Source: UBA5399 sp964464145
Lineage (GTDB): Bacteria > Bacillota > Clostridia > Christensenellales > Christensenellaceae
NCBI GenBank assembly: GCA_964464145.1
Contig: CAYXFB010000009.1
Location: forward strand, 1-57,028
DNA length: 57,028 nt
Direction of reading: 5' to 3'
A program made the position numbers and the translations under genes. The notes under the pieces were generated by a model that searched no databases, was not told the DNA's origin, and saw only the letters and a list, made by a program, of their open reading frames with translations. Numbering within the stretch: the stretch's first letter is position 1; each line of letters opens with the position of its first letter. Shown here piece after piece: positions 32,562 through 41,272 of this stretch.

Positions 32562-33584
32562 TCATTCATCCATAACAATTATGACCTTCATGGCCTTGTC
32601 CTTCTGCTCATCTATGAGCTTATATGCGCGCACGTACTCGCGGAATGGCACGTGATCGGTTATAAGCGCGTCGAACTCTATCAGGCCCTCGCCCACCAGC
32701 TCTATAGCCTTCACGTAATCCTCCACGCGATACATCGCCGTGCCCGACAGGCGCAGCTCGTGATCCTGTATGAGCGCGGCGTTCATATTTGCCATGCCGC
32801 CGAAAACTCCCACCACAATTATGTCGCTGCCCTTGCGCGCGTAGTTTATGGCCTGATCCATCGTGGCGTTCACGCCCACGCATTCGAATATAACATCCGC
32901 TCCGTCCGAACCGAAAAACGCGTCCATCTTGGCTTTAAGCTCTTCCTCGCCGGGATTCACCGTGGCTATGCCGCATTTTTGGGCGGCGGCCAAACGGTAT
33001 TCGCTGAGCTCGGAAAGCAGCACCTTGGCGGCGCCCATGGCCTTGGCCGTCTGCGCGACCAAATTGCCTATAGTGCCTCCGCCCAGCACCAGCACGCTCT
33101 TGCTCGAAACATCGCCAAAACGCCTCACCGCGTGAACGGCAACGGCCAGCGGTTCTATCATGCTGCCGTGATCCCAGCTCATATCGTCGGGCAATTTTAC
33201 CGCCTTTTCCGCCTCCGTCACAAAATAGTCGCTCGCCATTCCCGTGGTCTGAAAACCCATCACCTTGAGCGATTCGCAGGCGTTGTACATGCCGTGCGTG
33301 CAAGGATAGCACTTGCCGCAAACCACCTGCGGCTGTATTGTAACCCTGTCGCCCGGTTTAAAGCCTTCCACGCCCGCGCCCACCTCCACCACCTCGGCGG
33401 AGACCTCGTGCCCCTGCACCACCGGGTAGCTTGTAAAGGGATGCTTGCCGTGGTTTACGTGTATATCCGAGCCGCACACGCCTATTCGCTTCATGCGCAC
33501 CTTTATTTCGCCCGCACCAGCAGAAGGCTCCGCCACCTCGTTAAACTCTATCACTCCCGGTTCTGTCATCAATGCTTGAATCAT
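32562..33584 (-). CDS. Zinc-dependent dehydrogenase of the sorbitol/threonine dehydrogenase type
   Basis: 340 residues. Catalytic zinc ligands are in GVCGSDIH and QGHE; the structural zinc loop has all four cysteines (CGKCYPCTHGMYNAC). The nucleotide fold is VLGGGTIGNLVAQTAKAMGAAKVLLSE. The opening and the GSMIEPLAVAVHAVRR segment fit polyol, sugar-acid (gluconate- or galactitol-type) or L-threonine dehydrogenases. It is the last gene of the long operon beginning with the binding-protein gene at 44125, 20 bases after an SDR gene. GGAGG precedes the ATG. Candidate step: oxidation of a hydroxyl on the imported compound. Substrate unknown. Confidence 0.92.
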   Translation of the reverse strand: MIQALMTEPGVIEFNEVAEPSAGAGEIKVRMKRIGVCGSDIHVNHGKHPFTSYPVVQGHEVSAEVVEVGAGVEGFKPGDRVTIQPQVVCGKCYPCTHGMYNACESLKVMGFQTTGMASDYFVTEAEKAVKLPDDMSWDHGSMIEPLAVAVHAVRRFGDVSSKSVLVLGGGTIGNLVAQTAKAMGAAKVLLSELSEYRLAAAQKCGIATVNPGEEELKAKMDAFFGSDGADVIFECVGVNATMDQAINYARKGSDIIVVGVFGGMANMNAALIQDHELRLSGTAMYRVEDYVKAIELVGEGLIEFDALITDHVPFREYVRAYKLIDEQKDKAMKVIIVMDE

Positions 33585-33604
33585 TATAATTTTCCTCCGT
33601 TTTT

Positions 33605-34369
33605 TTATATGCAGACATATCCGCCGTCTATTATTATTTCCGCGCCCGTCGTGTATGTGGAAGCGCCCGAAGCGAGGTATATCACCGCACCCACCAGTTC
33701 TTCGGGATCACCCATACGGTGCATGGGCATCAGCGGCATCCACGCGTCTTTAAGCTCCTGCGGCGTATCTGTCGATATGGGCGTGGCAATATAGCCGGGG
33801 CTTATGCAGTTTACGCGTATGCCATTATCCATCCACTCCACCGCCAGCGAGCGCGTGAGGTGTATAACGCCCGCCTTGGAGGCGTTGTACGAGGCCTGCC
33901 ACTGCGGTATATTGACCACGCTGCCGGACATTGAGGCCATATTGACAATGCTGCCCTTTATGCCCCGCTCTATCATTATTCTCGCGGCCGCGCGCGATAC
34001 TATATATTCGCCCGTCAGATTTATATCTATCACCTTGCGCCACTCCGCTATGCTGGCTTCGATGGTGCCCTTGTGTATGCAAATTCCCGCGTTGTTAAAA
34101 ACTATATCCAGCGAACCCGTTTTTTCCAGCACACCGGCCAGCGCCTTGTCCACCTGCTCTTCATTTGTTACATCCGCGGCAAACGCCCAGCATTCGTTGC
34201 CGTCTCCCTCTATAAGCTCCACTGTTTCGGTGGCTTCAGCCAAATCCAGTATAGCCACCTTCGCGCCCGCCTTGGCCAGCCCGCGCGCCACCACCTGGCC
34301 TATTCCCGCGCCGCCGCCCGTTATTACCGCCGTTTTTCCCTTGAGCCCAAACAATTCTTCTAAGTACAT
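33605..34369 (-). CDS. SDR-family NAD-dependent oxidoreductase
   Basis: 254 residues: TGGGAGIG (17-24), Asp after the second strand (AILDLAE, favouring NAD), NNAG (92-95), Ser146, Tyr161 and Lys165 (YNASK), and the C-terminal DGGYVCI. The sequence GWARGLAKAGA-like first helix and ISPGYIATPIS loop are typical of gluconate 5-dehydrogenase, 2-deoxygluconate dehydrogenase and sorbose reductase relatives. It is only distantly similar to the SDR at 4603-5367. It sits between two zinc-type dehydrogenases in the glycyl-radical operon, so the pathway seems to need several redox steps on one carbon skeleton. Confidence 0.92.
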   Translation of the reverse strand: MYLEELFGLKGKTAVITGGGAGIGQVVARGLAKAGAKVAILDLAEATETVELIEGDGNECWAFAADVTNEEQVDKALAGVLEKTGSLDIVFNNAGICIHKGTIEASIAEWRKVIDINLTGEYIVSRAAARIMIERGIKGSIVNMASMSGSVVNIPQWQASYNASKAGVIHLTRSLAVEWMDNGIRVNCISPGYIATPISTDTPQELKDAWMPLMPMHRMGDPEELVGAVIYLASGASTYTTGAEIIIDGGYVCI

Positions 34370-34418
34370 ATCTCCTTACGCCCAGACAATGGGCTTACCT
34401 CCACTTTTTATTTTCACG

Positions 34419-35474
34419 TCACGGATAGAGTATAATTTTCACCGCTTCGCGATTTTTAAGCATACCGAGCGCCTTTTCATATTCGTCCAGCGCCATTTTG
34501 TGCGTTATGACGCTTTCCAGCGAAAATTTCCCCGCAAGCGTCAGGTTCATAACGTTTTTCCAGGCTATCCAGTCATAGCCGAAGTGACCCTTTATCGTTA
34601 CGGCGCGCTCAATCGTTCTGTCCAGCGAAAAGTCCACCGGCCGGGTGTCGTAGCCCACCTTAACTATGCTGCCGCCCATGCGCAGCATTTCCATTGCCTG
34701 CTTTATGATGGCGTTCGCGCCCGCGCAGTCCACTACGGCGGCTACTCCCTCGCCGTTTGTTAAACGCAAGACCGCCGCAATAGCGTCCTCCCTGTCCGCC
34801 ACCACTATATCGGTAGCGCCGTGTTCTTTCGCCATACCAAAGCGTTCCTCATCCGCGCCCAGGCCGATCACTATTATTTTAGAAGCGCCCGCCACGCGCG
34901 CGCATTGCACGGCGAACTGCCCCAGCGCACCCGCGCCGAATATAGCGATATAATCGCCCGGTAATATCTGCGCCTCCTGCACCACCGCGCGGTAGGCGTT
35001 GCAGGCGGGGTCCAGTATGGCCGCGCCCTCAAAGCTTATCCCCTCGGGTATACGCATGAGCGAATTGGGGAATTTGGTAAGCGTATCGCCCAGTATTTTG
35101 CAATACTTCGCGAAACCGCCGTCCATGCCGTAGCCCAGCCCCAACCTCTGCGGACAGGCGAGGTAATTGCCCATAGTGCAGGCATAGCACTCTCCGCACA
35201 CTGTTCCCGTGTTATCCGAAACCACGCGGTCACCCACGCGCCACTTTCGCACGTTTTTGCCCACCTTGGCCACCACGCCCGCAAATTCATGCCCCAGCAC
35301 AACGGGAGGGTTGAGCGAATCCGCCTGCCGCCCCTCCACAAAATCCAGATCGGAGGCACAAAGACCCGCCGCCTTTATTTCTATGAGCAGGTCATCGTCA
35401 CCTATTTCAGGCGTGGGTATCTCCCTTAGCTCCACATTGCCCACACCCTGTTCATATTTAACCAGCGCTTTCAT
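34419..35474 (-). CDS. Zinc-dependent medium-chain dehydrogenase
   Basis: 351 residues. Catalytic zinc motif GLCASDLDFVEG with LGHE, all four structural cysteines (CGECYACTMGNYLAC), and the nucleotide motif FGAGALGQFAVQCARVAGASKIIVIGLGADE. The absence of an acidic residue right after the second strand leaves cofactor preference open. It shares the MDR fold with the dehydrogenase at 32562-33584 but is clearly a different gene, not a recent duplicate. The ATG follows AGGGGGAG. It lies 14 bases after the SIS isomerase gene. Substrate unknown. Confidence 0.92.
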   Translation of the reverse strand: MKALVKYEQGVGNVELREIPTPEIGDDDLLIEIKAAGLCASDLDFVEGRQADSLNPPVVLGHEFAGVVAKVGKNVRKWRVGDRVVSDNTGTVCGECYACTMGNYLACPQRLGLGYGMDGGFAKYCKILGDTLTKFPNSLMRIPEGISFEGAAILDPACNAYRAVVQEAQILPGDYIAIFGAGALGQFAVQCARVAGASKIIVIGLGADEERFGMAKEHGATDIVVADREDAIAAVLRLTNGEGVAAVVDCAGANAIIKQAMEMLRMGGSIVKVGYDTRPVDFSLDRTIERAVTIKGHFGYDWIAWKNVMNLTLAGKFSLESVITHKMALDEYEKALGMLKNREAVKIILYP

Positions 35475-35488
35475 ATATTGCTCCCCCT

Positions 35489-36091
35489 CTACTCTATGTT
35501 CCTGTGCCGCGCTTCCATATCGTCGTAGCTTTGACCCGTAGCGTCCTTCACCAGTATCGCGATTATATCCAGCAGCATGTAAAGGTGCTGCTCGTACTGG
35601 TTGCCCATTGGCTGCAGCGTGGGCACAACGTCGTGCTGCTTGAGCGCGCCGGGCAATTTTCCCGCCTCTCCCATATACACCGTTGAGTGTATGAAGAGCA
35701 CTATATCCGCATATTTTTTCACCGAATCCGCCTCGGGCAGGCCGGTTAGCATGGCTATCTTCGCGCCCGTCCGCTTCGCCCTCTCCAACACATAACGGAA
35801 CATACCCACGTCTCCGCCGCCCTCGGAAACTATAAACAGGTCACCCTCGCCCATTGCCACGGCGGTGTCGTCCCATATCCAATGCGCTTTTTTACCCAAA
35901 TGCGCCAAGCGCATGGCAAAACCCCGGCAGGAGATACCCTCCCTGCCGCCTCCCATAACAAATATTTTGTCCGCCGCCACAATTGCGTCCACAAACTGCT
36001 TTAGCTCGTCCATACTGAGCTTTTCAAACACCTGCCTGTGCTCCTCTATCGCCGCTTCATACATTTGCTTGTAGGTTTCCACGTATCCCAT
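35489..36091 (-). CDS. SIS-domain sugar-phosphate isomerase, 6-phospho-3-hexuloisomerase-like
   Basis: 200 residues, matching the usual length of 6-phospho-3-hexuloisomerases (about 180-200). The SIS domain starts with DKIFVMGGGREGISCRGFAMRLAHLGKKAHWIWDDTAVAMGEGDLFIVSEGGG. The Ser/Gly-rich turns and C-terminal helix bind and isomerise a sugar phosphate. No hexulose-phosphate synthase (the usual partner in formaldehyde fixation) lies nearby, so a role in that pathway is unlikely. More likely it isomerises a ketose or aldose phosphate, or another sugar derivative, in this operon. AGGAGG precedes the ATG. It directly follows the glycyl-radical enzyme gene. Confidence 0.82.
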   Translation of the reverse strand: MGYVETYKQMYEAAIEEHRQVFEKLSMDELKQFVDAIVAADKIFVMGGGREGISCRGFAMRLAHLGKKAHWIWDDTAVAMGEGDLFIVSEGGGDVGMFRYVLERAKRTGAKIAMLTGLPEADSVKKYADIVLFIHSTVYMGEAGKLPGALKQHDVVPTLQPMGNQYEQHLYMLLDIIAILVKDATGQSYDDMEARHRNIE

Positions 36092-36103
36092 TTTTTCTTC
36101 CTC

Positions 36104-38404
36104 CTATATTATTTGTTCCGTTCTTGAAATAAGCTCTTCCTGCGCTTTTTTGCCCATCTCCACGAAAAACGCGCTGTAGCCTGTTACACGCACGCACAGA
36201 TTTTTGTAGGCCTCGGGAGTTTGCTGCGCCCTGCGAAGCGTATTCGCATCCACCACGTTTATTTGCACCTGCATACCGCCCTTCTGCATGTACGTTGAAA
36301 GCAGCGCGGCCAAAACATCAAGCCCCTGCTCGCCCTTTACGGAGCCGGGATGTATGCGGATATTGAGCGGCCCGCCCGTCATCAGGCGGAAGGGCAGCTT
36401 TGCCTCCGAATTGAGCATGGCCGTAAGTCCGGAAATATCCACCCCCTCGGTGGGCGATTGATTTTCGCTCAGCTTTTCGCGCTGCCGCCTGCCGTCCGGC
36501 GTGGCGCCCACGTACAGCCCCATCGTGGTGAAGTCCCTGTCGGAAGAGAGTGTGGGGTACATTTGATATAGATATTCCTCGCCGTTGTGCTTTTTCACCG
36601 CGTCCGCGAATATTTCCACCACTCTGGCGGCGTAGCTGTCCACCTCGTCTATATCGTTGCCAAATTTTTCGTATTTCCTCTTTAGCTGCGCGGAGAGGAA
36701 TTCGTTCCCCTCGAAATCCCTTGTCAGCAGCGCGGCAAGCTCGCTCAGCTTCATTTTTTTCTCTTGGAACACCAGCTTATCTATGGCGTAGAGCGCGTCA
36801 GCCACCGTGGCCATGCCCGTGCCCTGCGTCACTATTTTGTGGTACTTTGTGCCGCCCAGTGTCCATGTGGTGGCGTTTTCCAGCGTGCCGGAAAGGAAGC
36901 AATCCTCTATGCGCATACGTCCGCGGCTCACTTTTTTCTCTATCGCAAAATCTCTCTCAAAGCCCTTGCGGTATTCGCTCAAAAGGTAATCAAGCTGCGC
37001 GCGGTACATTTCTATAACGTCGTCCATGCTCTTCGCCGCGTCCAGCGCCCCCGTGTCTATGCCGTAGTACGCGCCGCTCATAAGGCCTATCATCCTGTCC
37101 TCCAGCGAAAACTGGCAATCACTCGGTTCGCTGTCCGCTCTTGGCTGCATGGGGTAATCCCCCCTGTTTAGCGCCAGCTCAAGCGGCTTTGCAAGGTTCA
37201 CCCACACCTGCCGCAGCCCGCCTTCGTATGCACCGATATCCGGATCGTTGCAGCCGAAAAAGCCGTAATCGTATACCTCGGGCGCTTCCACGCCGTATGA
37301 TCTCAGCGCGGGTATCATCGTTTCGTCGTTATACAGCACGATTGTGGCGTTGTCTCTCATGGCGGCGCACACCTCCTTGAAGAAGGCTTTATCCATACCC
37401 TCATAGCAGCGCACCACCATGAAGGGATTGCGCAACCTGAGATTGTGCGTGGCGCGCACCATGATCGAGGAAAGCTCGTTTGCACCCGCGCTGCCGTCCG
37501 CGTTTTTGCCCGCTATAATGAGATAGTTCGGGTCGTCATAGGCCACCTCCAGCGTATACTGCGTCTGCTCCGTCTCTTGTGACATGTGATCCGTCTGCGC
37601 CATTATTTCGTTGTTTTTGAAATAAAACTCCTCCATGAGCGCCACCGCCCGCTCCGCCGTGAGCGTTCCGGCCGCGACATCCGCGCGGTAGTAGGACAGC
37701 AGATATTTATCCATACGCCCGAAATTGAGCACACCGCAGCCGCACACCTTTTGGCATACCAGCGTAACTATCCATATGAGCGCCAGCGCATCGTAAAAGC
37801 TTTGCGCTTTGCCCGCCGCTATGCGCTTCAGGCTGGCGGCCATATCCGCCCTACCCGCGCGCTCCGCTTCTTGCGCGTAACGCTCTATATACATCGTAAA
37901 AGCGTCATAGCAGAGTATGAGGCCATCCAGAAAGTCTATTTCTTGCCGCGCTGTCCGCCTTTGCTTTTCGGCAAGCGCCTCCGCCTTGTAGCCGCCAATG
38001 CCCACGCTTATGAGCTTTTCCCAGTCCAGCTCCAAATGACCGAAGGAATAAAACCAGGGCGGACGGCACTTCAGCCAGCCCTCCGAGTAATAAAACGATA
38101 TCTTCTCGTGCCGCTCCTCCGTTGGTATATCCCACCATTTTTTGTAGCGCGCCATTATATCTTCATATTGCTGCCGCGTTGGTATATACTCCTTCACGCT
38201 GCCCGCAAAGGCTTCGCCCTCCTGCAAAAACACGCTGATACCCTTCAAAATGTGCTCCAGCGTTTTACCGTATCTCACGGCAAACGGATCGCCCTCAAAC
38301 ATACGCTCGCACTCCAGCGTAAGTTCTATTCTCTCCAAAAAGGTTTTGCGGTAGTCCTTTTCAAACCAACTGTCTATCCTTTTAGTCAAACTACTGTCCG
38401 GCAT
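36104..38404 (-). CDS. Glycyl-radical enzyme (PFL/dehydratase family), substrate unknown
   Basis: 766 residues of the pyruvate-formate-lyase/diol-dehydratase superfamily. The C-terminal radical loop is intact (CVRVTGYSAFF, radical Gly742). The thiyl cysteine lies in YDYGFFGCNDPDIGAYEGG as Cys385. Most dehydratase-type members have Cys-x-Glu here, while this protein has Cys-Asn-Asp. The N-terminal helical half (about 1-330) has DFLDGLILCYDAF and TLEVAYDDPNYLIIAG segments. I chose the ATG at 38404, nine bases after AAGGAG; an ATG at 38413 abuts that site. The activase gene lies immediately upstream, and an isomerase plus three dehydrogenases lie downstream. Lyase, dehydratase and decarboxylase are all possible. 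Family certain, reaction unknown. Confidence 0.93.
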   Translation of the reverse strand: MPDSSLTKRIDSWFEKDYRKTFLERIELTLECERMFEGDPFAVRYGKTLEHILKGISVFLQEGEAFAGSVKEYIPTRQQYEDIMARYKKWWDIPTEERHEKISFYYSEGWLKCRPPWFYSFGHLELDWEKLISVGIGGYKAEALAEKQRRTARQEIDFLDGLILCYDAFTMYIERYAQEAERAGRADMAASLKRIAAGKAQSFYDALALIWIVTLVCQKVCGCGVLNFGRMDKYLLSYYRADVAAGTLTAERAVALMEEFYFKNNEIMAQTDHMSQETEQTQYTLEVAYDDPNYLIIAGKNADGSAGANELSSIMVRATHNLRLRNPFMVVRCYEGMDKAFFKEVCAAMRDNATIVLYNDETMIPALRSYGVEAPEVYDYGFFGCNDPDIGAYEGGLRQVWVNLAKPLELALNRGDYPMQPRADSEPSDCQFSLEDRMIGLMSGAYYGIDTGALDAAKSMDDVIEMYRAQLDYLLSEYRKGFERDFAIEKKVSRGRMRIEDCFLSGTLENATTWTLGGTKYHKIVTQGTGMATVADALYAIDKLVFQEKKMKLSELAALLTRDFEGNEFLSAQLKRKYEKFGNDIDEVDSYAARVVEIFADAVKKHNGEEYLYQMYPTLSSDRDFTTMGLYVGATPDGRRQREKLSENQSPTEGVDISGLTAMLNSEAKLPFRLMTGGPLNIRIHPGSVKGEQGLDVLAALLSTYMQKGGMQVQINVVDANTLRRAQQTPEAYKNLCVRVTGYSAFFVEMGKKAQEELISRTEQII

Positions 38405-38431
38405 TTTCTCCATCTCCTTTTTACAAGCTCT

Positions 38432-39304
38432 TTACCACACCGCCCTGCCGCCAAAGCAAGCCGCCAGCTCAACAAGCTTTGCCTCGTCCGGCGCCGTGAA
38501 CACCTCGTGCCTGCGGTTTACGCTGAGCGCCTTGTCCTCCGCCATGTTGTGGTAGGCCAGCAGCTTTATCTCGCGCACGTTGCTTGCGCCGCTCAAAAAC
38601 TCCGCGGCCGCGCGCGCGTTCTCCGCGCTGTCGTTCACCCCGCCTATTACGGGAATACGTATGTACACGTCTACATCCTCCTCGAACAACCGCCGCGCGT
38701 TTTCCAGTATCAAACCGTTCGACACGCCCGTGTATTCACGATGCAGGCAGTCGTTCATTATTTTTAGATCCAGCAAGATTTTATCGGTATAGGGCAGCAC
38801 CGCCTCAAACGCCGCATATGGCACATTAGCAGCCGTATCCACCGCCGTATCTATACCCTGCTCTTTAGCAAGCCGCAGCAATTCGGCGCAAAACTCCGAC
38901 TGCAAAAGCGGTTCCCCGCCCGAAAGCGTCAACCCCCCGCCCGAATTTTCGTAATAGTCCCTATCCTTCAAAACAACGTCCATCACCTGCTGCGGGCTCA
39001 TTTCCTCGCCCGCCTTTTTTAGAGCGTCGTTCATGCAATACTGCGCGCAGCCTCCGCACAGCTTACAGGCCAGCGCGGTTTTGCGCTCCCCCGCAAGCGT
39101 CGTAAGTCCGCTTGGGCAGGCGCGCTCGCACATGCCGCAACCCACGCACTTTTCCGCAAAATATTGTATTTGGGGCGACGGGTCTATAGATTCCGGGTTG
39201 TGGCACCACCGGCAGCGAAGGTTGCAGCCCTTCAAAAACACGGTGGTGCGTATACCCGGCCCGTCATGCACAGAAAATCGTTGTATGTTGAATACAACCG
39301 CCAT
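38432..39304 (-). CDS. Glycyl-radical enzyme activase (radical SAM)
   Basis: 290 residues. The radical-SAM cluster motif is Cys27-x3-Cys31-x2-Cys34 (CNLRCRWC), preceded by SVHDGPGIRTTVFLKG. It is followed by two ferredoxin-like clusters (Cys53, 56, 59, 63 in CVGCGMCERACP and Cys80, 83, 86, 90 in CKLCGGCAQYC), as in activases of dehydratase-type glycyl-radical enzymes rather than of PFL itself. LTLSGGEPLLQ contacts SAM. It generates the glycyl radical on the enzyme encoded next. The start is ATG 39304 with AGGAGAG five bases upstream; the preceding permease stop codon lies inside that site, so the genes are coupled. Confidence 0.95.
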   Translation of the reverse strand: MAVVFNIQRFSVHDGPGIRTTVFLKGCNLRCRWCHNPESIDPSPQIQYFAEKCVGCGMCERACPSGLTTLAGERKTALACKLCGGCAQYCMNDALKKAGEEMSPQQVMDVVLKDRDYYENSGGGLTLSGGEPLLQSEFCAELLRLAKEQGIDTAVDTAANVPYAAFEAVLPYTDKILLDLKIMNDCLHREYTGVSNGLILENARRLFEEDVDVYIRIPVIGGVNDSAENARAAAEFLSGASNVREIKLLAYHNMAEDKALSVNRRHEVFTAPDEAKLVELAACFGGRAVW

Positions 39305-39306
39305 AA

Positions 39307-40296
39307 TCACTCTCCTGCCGCTTCCGCAGCCTGCCGCTTATTCGCCCTGCGCAGTTTGAACACATCGGATTGTATGGTAACGGCGACCATAAGCAGCAGA
39401 CCCATTATAATGTTCTGCCACCAGGTGTTTATGTTGCCCGCGTAGTTGAATATGGTGTTTATGATGGCCACTATCATTATGCCAAAGAAGGTGCCCAAGA
39501 AATGCCCTTCACCGCCCGAAAGCTTTATGCCGCCCAGCGCCGCGCTGGCTATTGCCGTGGTCTCCCAGTTTTCGCCGGCCACCGCCTGCGCCGCGCTCAG
39601 CCTGGAGGTCAAAAGCACGCCGCCGATCCCCGCGAACAGTCCGCACATTATGTACGCGCCTATTTTTATCTTGTCAACGTTGAGGCCCATCATGCGCGCG
39701 GCCTCCTCGTTTCCGCCCACGGCATAAAGCGCGAGGCCAAAGCGTGTGTTGCGCGCGATGTGCACGCACAGCCCCACCAGCGCAAGCAATATGAACACCA
39801 ATATGGATATCTTGCCTATCGATGTGTTGGCAATGCTGGTGAAAAATTCGTTCTCTATGGATACGCTCTTTTTGTTTGTGATTATGTAGATCACACCTCT
39901 AAGCCCCAGCATGGTAGCCAGCGTGGCAACGAAGGGAGGTATGCTCATCTTTGTCACTATAATTCCGTTCATGAGACCGCAGGCAATGCCCGTGCCCAGC
40001 CCGGCCAGCACACCCAGTATGGGGTTTATAGCGCAGGCCATCGCGGCAATAACGCCGGAAAAGGCCATCACAGAGCCCACCGAAAGGTCAATATATCCGG
40101 CCAGCATAACGAATGTTATGCCAAGCGCCAATATGCCGCCATCCGTGCAGGCCTTTCTGAGCAGGTTGTTTATAGAGTTCACAGAAAGAAACTGTTTGTC
40201 CGCAAAGAGTATGGCGGATATCACAAACAGCGCCACAAAGGCTATTATTACACCGGTCAGGCCGGATATGCTTTTTGTTTTTTTGAGCTGATTCAT
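39307..40296 (-). CDS. Sugar ABC transporter permease (RbsC type)
   Basis: 329 residues, about ten membrane segments. Signatures are LGITFVMLAGYIDLSVGSVMAFSGV, VGGNEEAARMMGLNVDKIKI and SAAQAVAGENWETTAIASAALGGIKLSGGEG. The ATG at 40296 follows GAGG by eight bases; a GTG nine bases earlier has no well-placed site. It lies immediately after the other permease of the operon and before the activase gene (stop codon inside the activase ribosome site). Two different permeases in tandem imply a heterodimeric channel for the substrate of the glycyl-radical pathway. Confidence 0.92.
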   Translation of the reverse strand: MNQLKKTKSISGLTGVIIAFVALFVISAILFADKQFLSVNSINNLLRKACTDGGILALGITFVMLAGYIDLSVGSVMAFSGVIAAMACAINPILGVLAGLGTGIACGLMNGIIVTKMSIPPFVATLATMLGLRGVIYIITNKKSVSIENEFFTSIANTSIGKISILVFILLALVGLCVHIARNTRFGLALYAVGGNEEAARMMGLNVDKIKIGAYIMCGLFAGIGGVLLTSRLSAAQAVAGENWETTAIASAALGGIKLSGGEGHFLGTFFGIMIVAIINTIFNYAGNINTWWQNIIMGLLLMVAVTIQSDVFKLRRANKRQAAEAAGE

Positions 40297-40306
40297 ATTT
40301 TCCACC

Positions 40307-41272
40307 TCACCTTATACGCTCGCGCTGCAGGAACACGGCTATAATTATTACCGCCGATTTTATTACCTGCGCAAATTCGAAGGGTATGTTGTTCATGTTC
40401 ACCGTTATTGTTATAAGCTGCATTATAAGCGCGCCAATAACCGTGCCCAGCACACGCGCCTTTCCGCCCGACATACAGGTGCCGCCCACGGCCACCGCCG
40501 CTATGGCGTCAAGCTCCGCCAGCCTGCCTATAGCGTTGCCGTCCGCCGCGCTTATCTTGGCCGTCTCAATAATTCCCGCCAGCCCTGCCAGCGCTGCCGA
40601 AAAAACGTATACTATGATTATGGTCTTTATGGTGTTTATGCCCGCCAGCCGCGCGGAGGAGGGGTTGTCCCCCACGGATTGTATGTATCGGCCCAGCGTC
40701 GTTTTTTCCATTATGAAGTAGACCAGCAGCACCACGGCCAGTATTATGAAAAGCTGAACGGGTACCTCTCCGGCCACCCTGCCCGTGCCCACCTGCGAAA
40801 ACTGCGGATCGTTTATGTATAGCAGCATCGCGTCATTCATTACCTGCGCTATGCCGCGCACCGCCATAAGCATGGTGAGCGTCATTATCATGGGCTGTAT
40901 TTTCAGTTTGGCTATCATGAAGCCGGTGAAAAAGCCGAAGGCCATGCACAGCGCAACGGAGCCAAGCACGGCGGGCACCACGCCAAAGGGCAGCAGCTTG
41001 GCAACCGCCATAGAGCCCACCGCCATCATGGAGCCGACCGATATATCTATACCGCCCGAGGAGATTACCATGGTCATGCCCATACCGGTAAGCAGTATGG
41101 TGCAGGACTGTATCACTATATTCCAAATCGTTCCCGTGCTCATGAAGTTTGGCGTTATGATCATATTTATTACGATCATAACTATTAGCACTATGAACGC
41201 GCCGTATTTTCTTGCAAATTCAGACTTTGTGAGGCCGGAACGTTCCAGCCTCGCGGCAAATGATTTTTCCAT
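40307..41272 (-). CDS. Sugar ABC transporter permease (RbsC type)
   Basis: 321 residues. A short charged N-terminus, then about ten helices with TGMGMTMVISSGGIDISVGSMMAVGS, VGDNPSSARLAGINTIKT and ISAADGNAIGRLAELDAIAAVAVGGTCMSGGKA, the usual RbsC-family blocks. GAGGAGG precedes the ATG. The start codon overlaps the stop codon of the ATPase gene by one base (TAATG), so the stoichiometry is set by coupled translation. It differs from the next permease and from both permeases of the LacI operon. Sugar specificity cannot be read. Confidence 0.92.
   Translation of the reverse strand: MEKSFAARLERSGLTKSEFARKYGAFIVLIVMIVINMIITPNFMSTGTIWNIVIQSCTILLTGMGMTMVISSGGIDISVGSMMAVGSMAVAKLLPFGVVPAVLGSVALCMAFGFFTGFMIAKLKIQPMIMTLTMLMAVRGIAQVMNDAMLLYINDPQFSQVGTGRVAGEVPVQLFIILAVVLLVYFIMEKTTLGRYIQSVGDNPSSARLAGINTIKTIIIVYVFSAALAGLAGIIETAKISAADGNAIGRLAELDAIAAVAVGGTCMSGGKARVLGTVIGALIMQLITITVNMNNIPFEFAQVIKSAVIIIAVFLQRERIR

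Noticed and set aside
32526..33794. Long open frame of about 420 codons on the plus strand opposite two dehydrogenase genes
   Set aside because: It mirrors two unmistakable minus-strand enzymes (zinc dehydrogenase and SDR) and reads as Ala/His/Arg-rich noise; codon bias of the real genes leaves the opposite frame open.
35489..36091. SIS isomerase taken as part of a ribulose-monophosphate formaldehyde pathway
   Set aside because: No hexulose-6-phosphate synthase or formaldehyde-producing enzyme is present; the gene sits inside a sugar catabolic operon.
37586..38767. Open frame of about 390 codons on the plus strand opposite the glycyl-radical enzyme and activase
   Set aside because: Antisense shadow of two certain genes, no ribosome site, no recognisable family.
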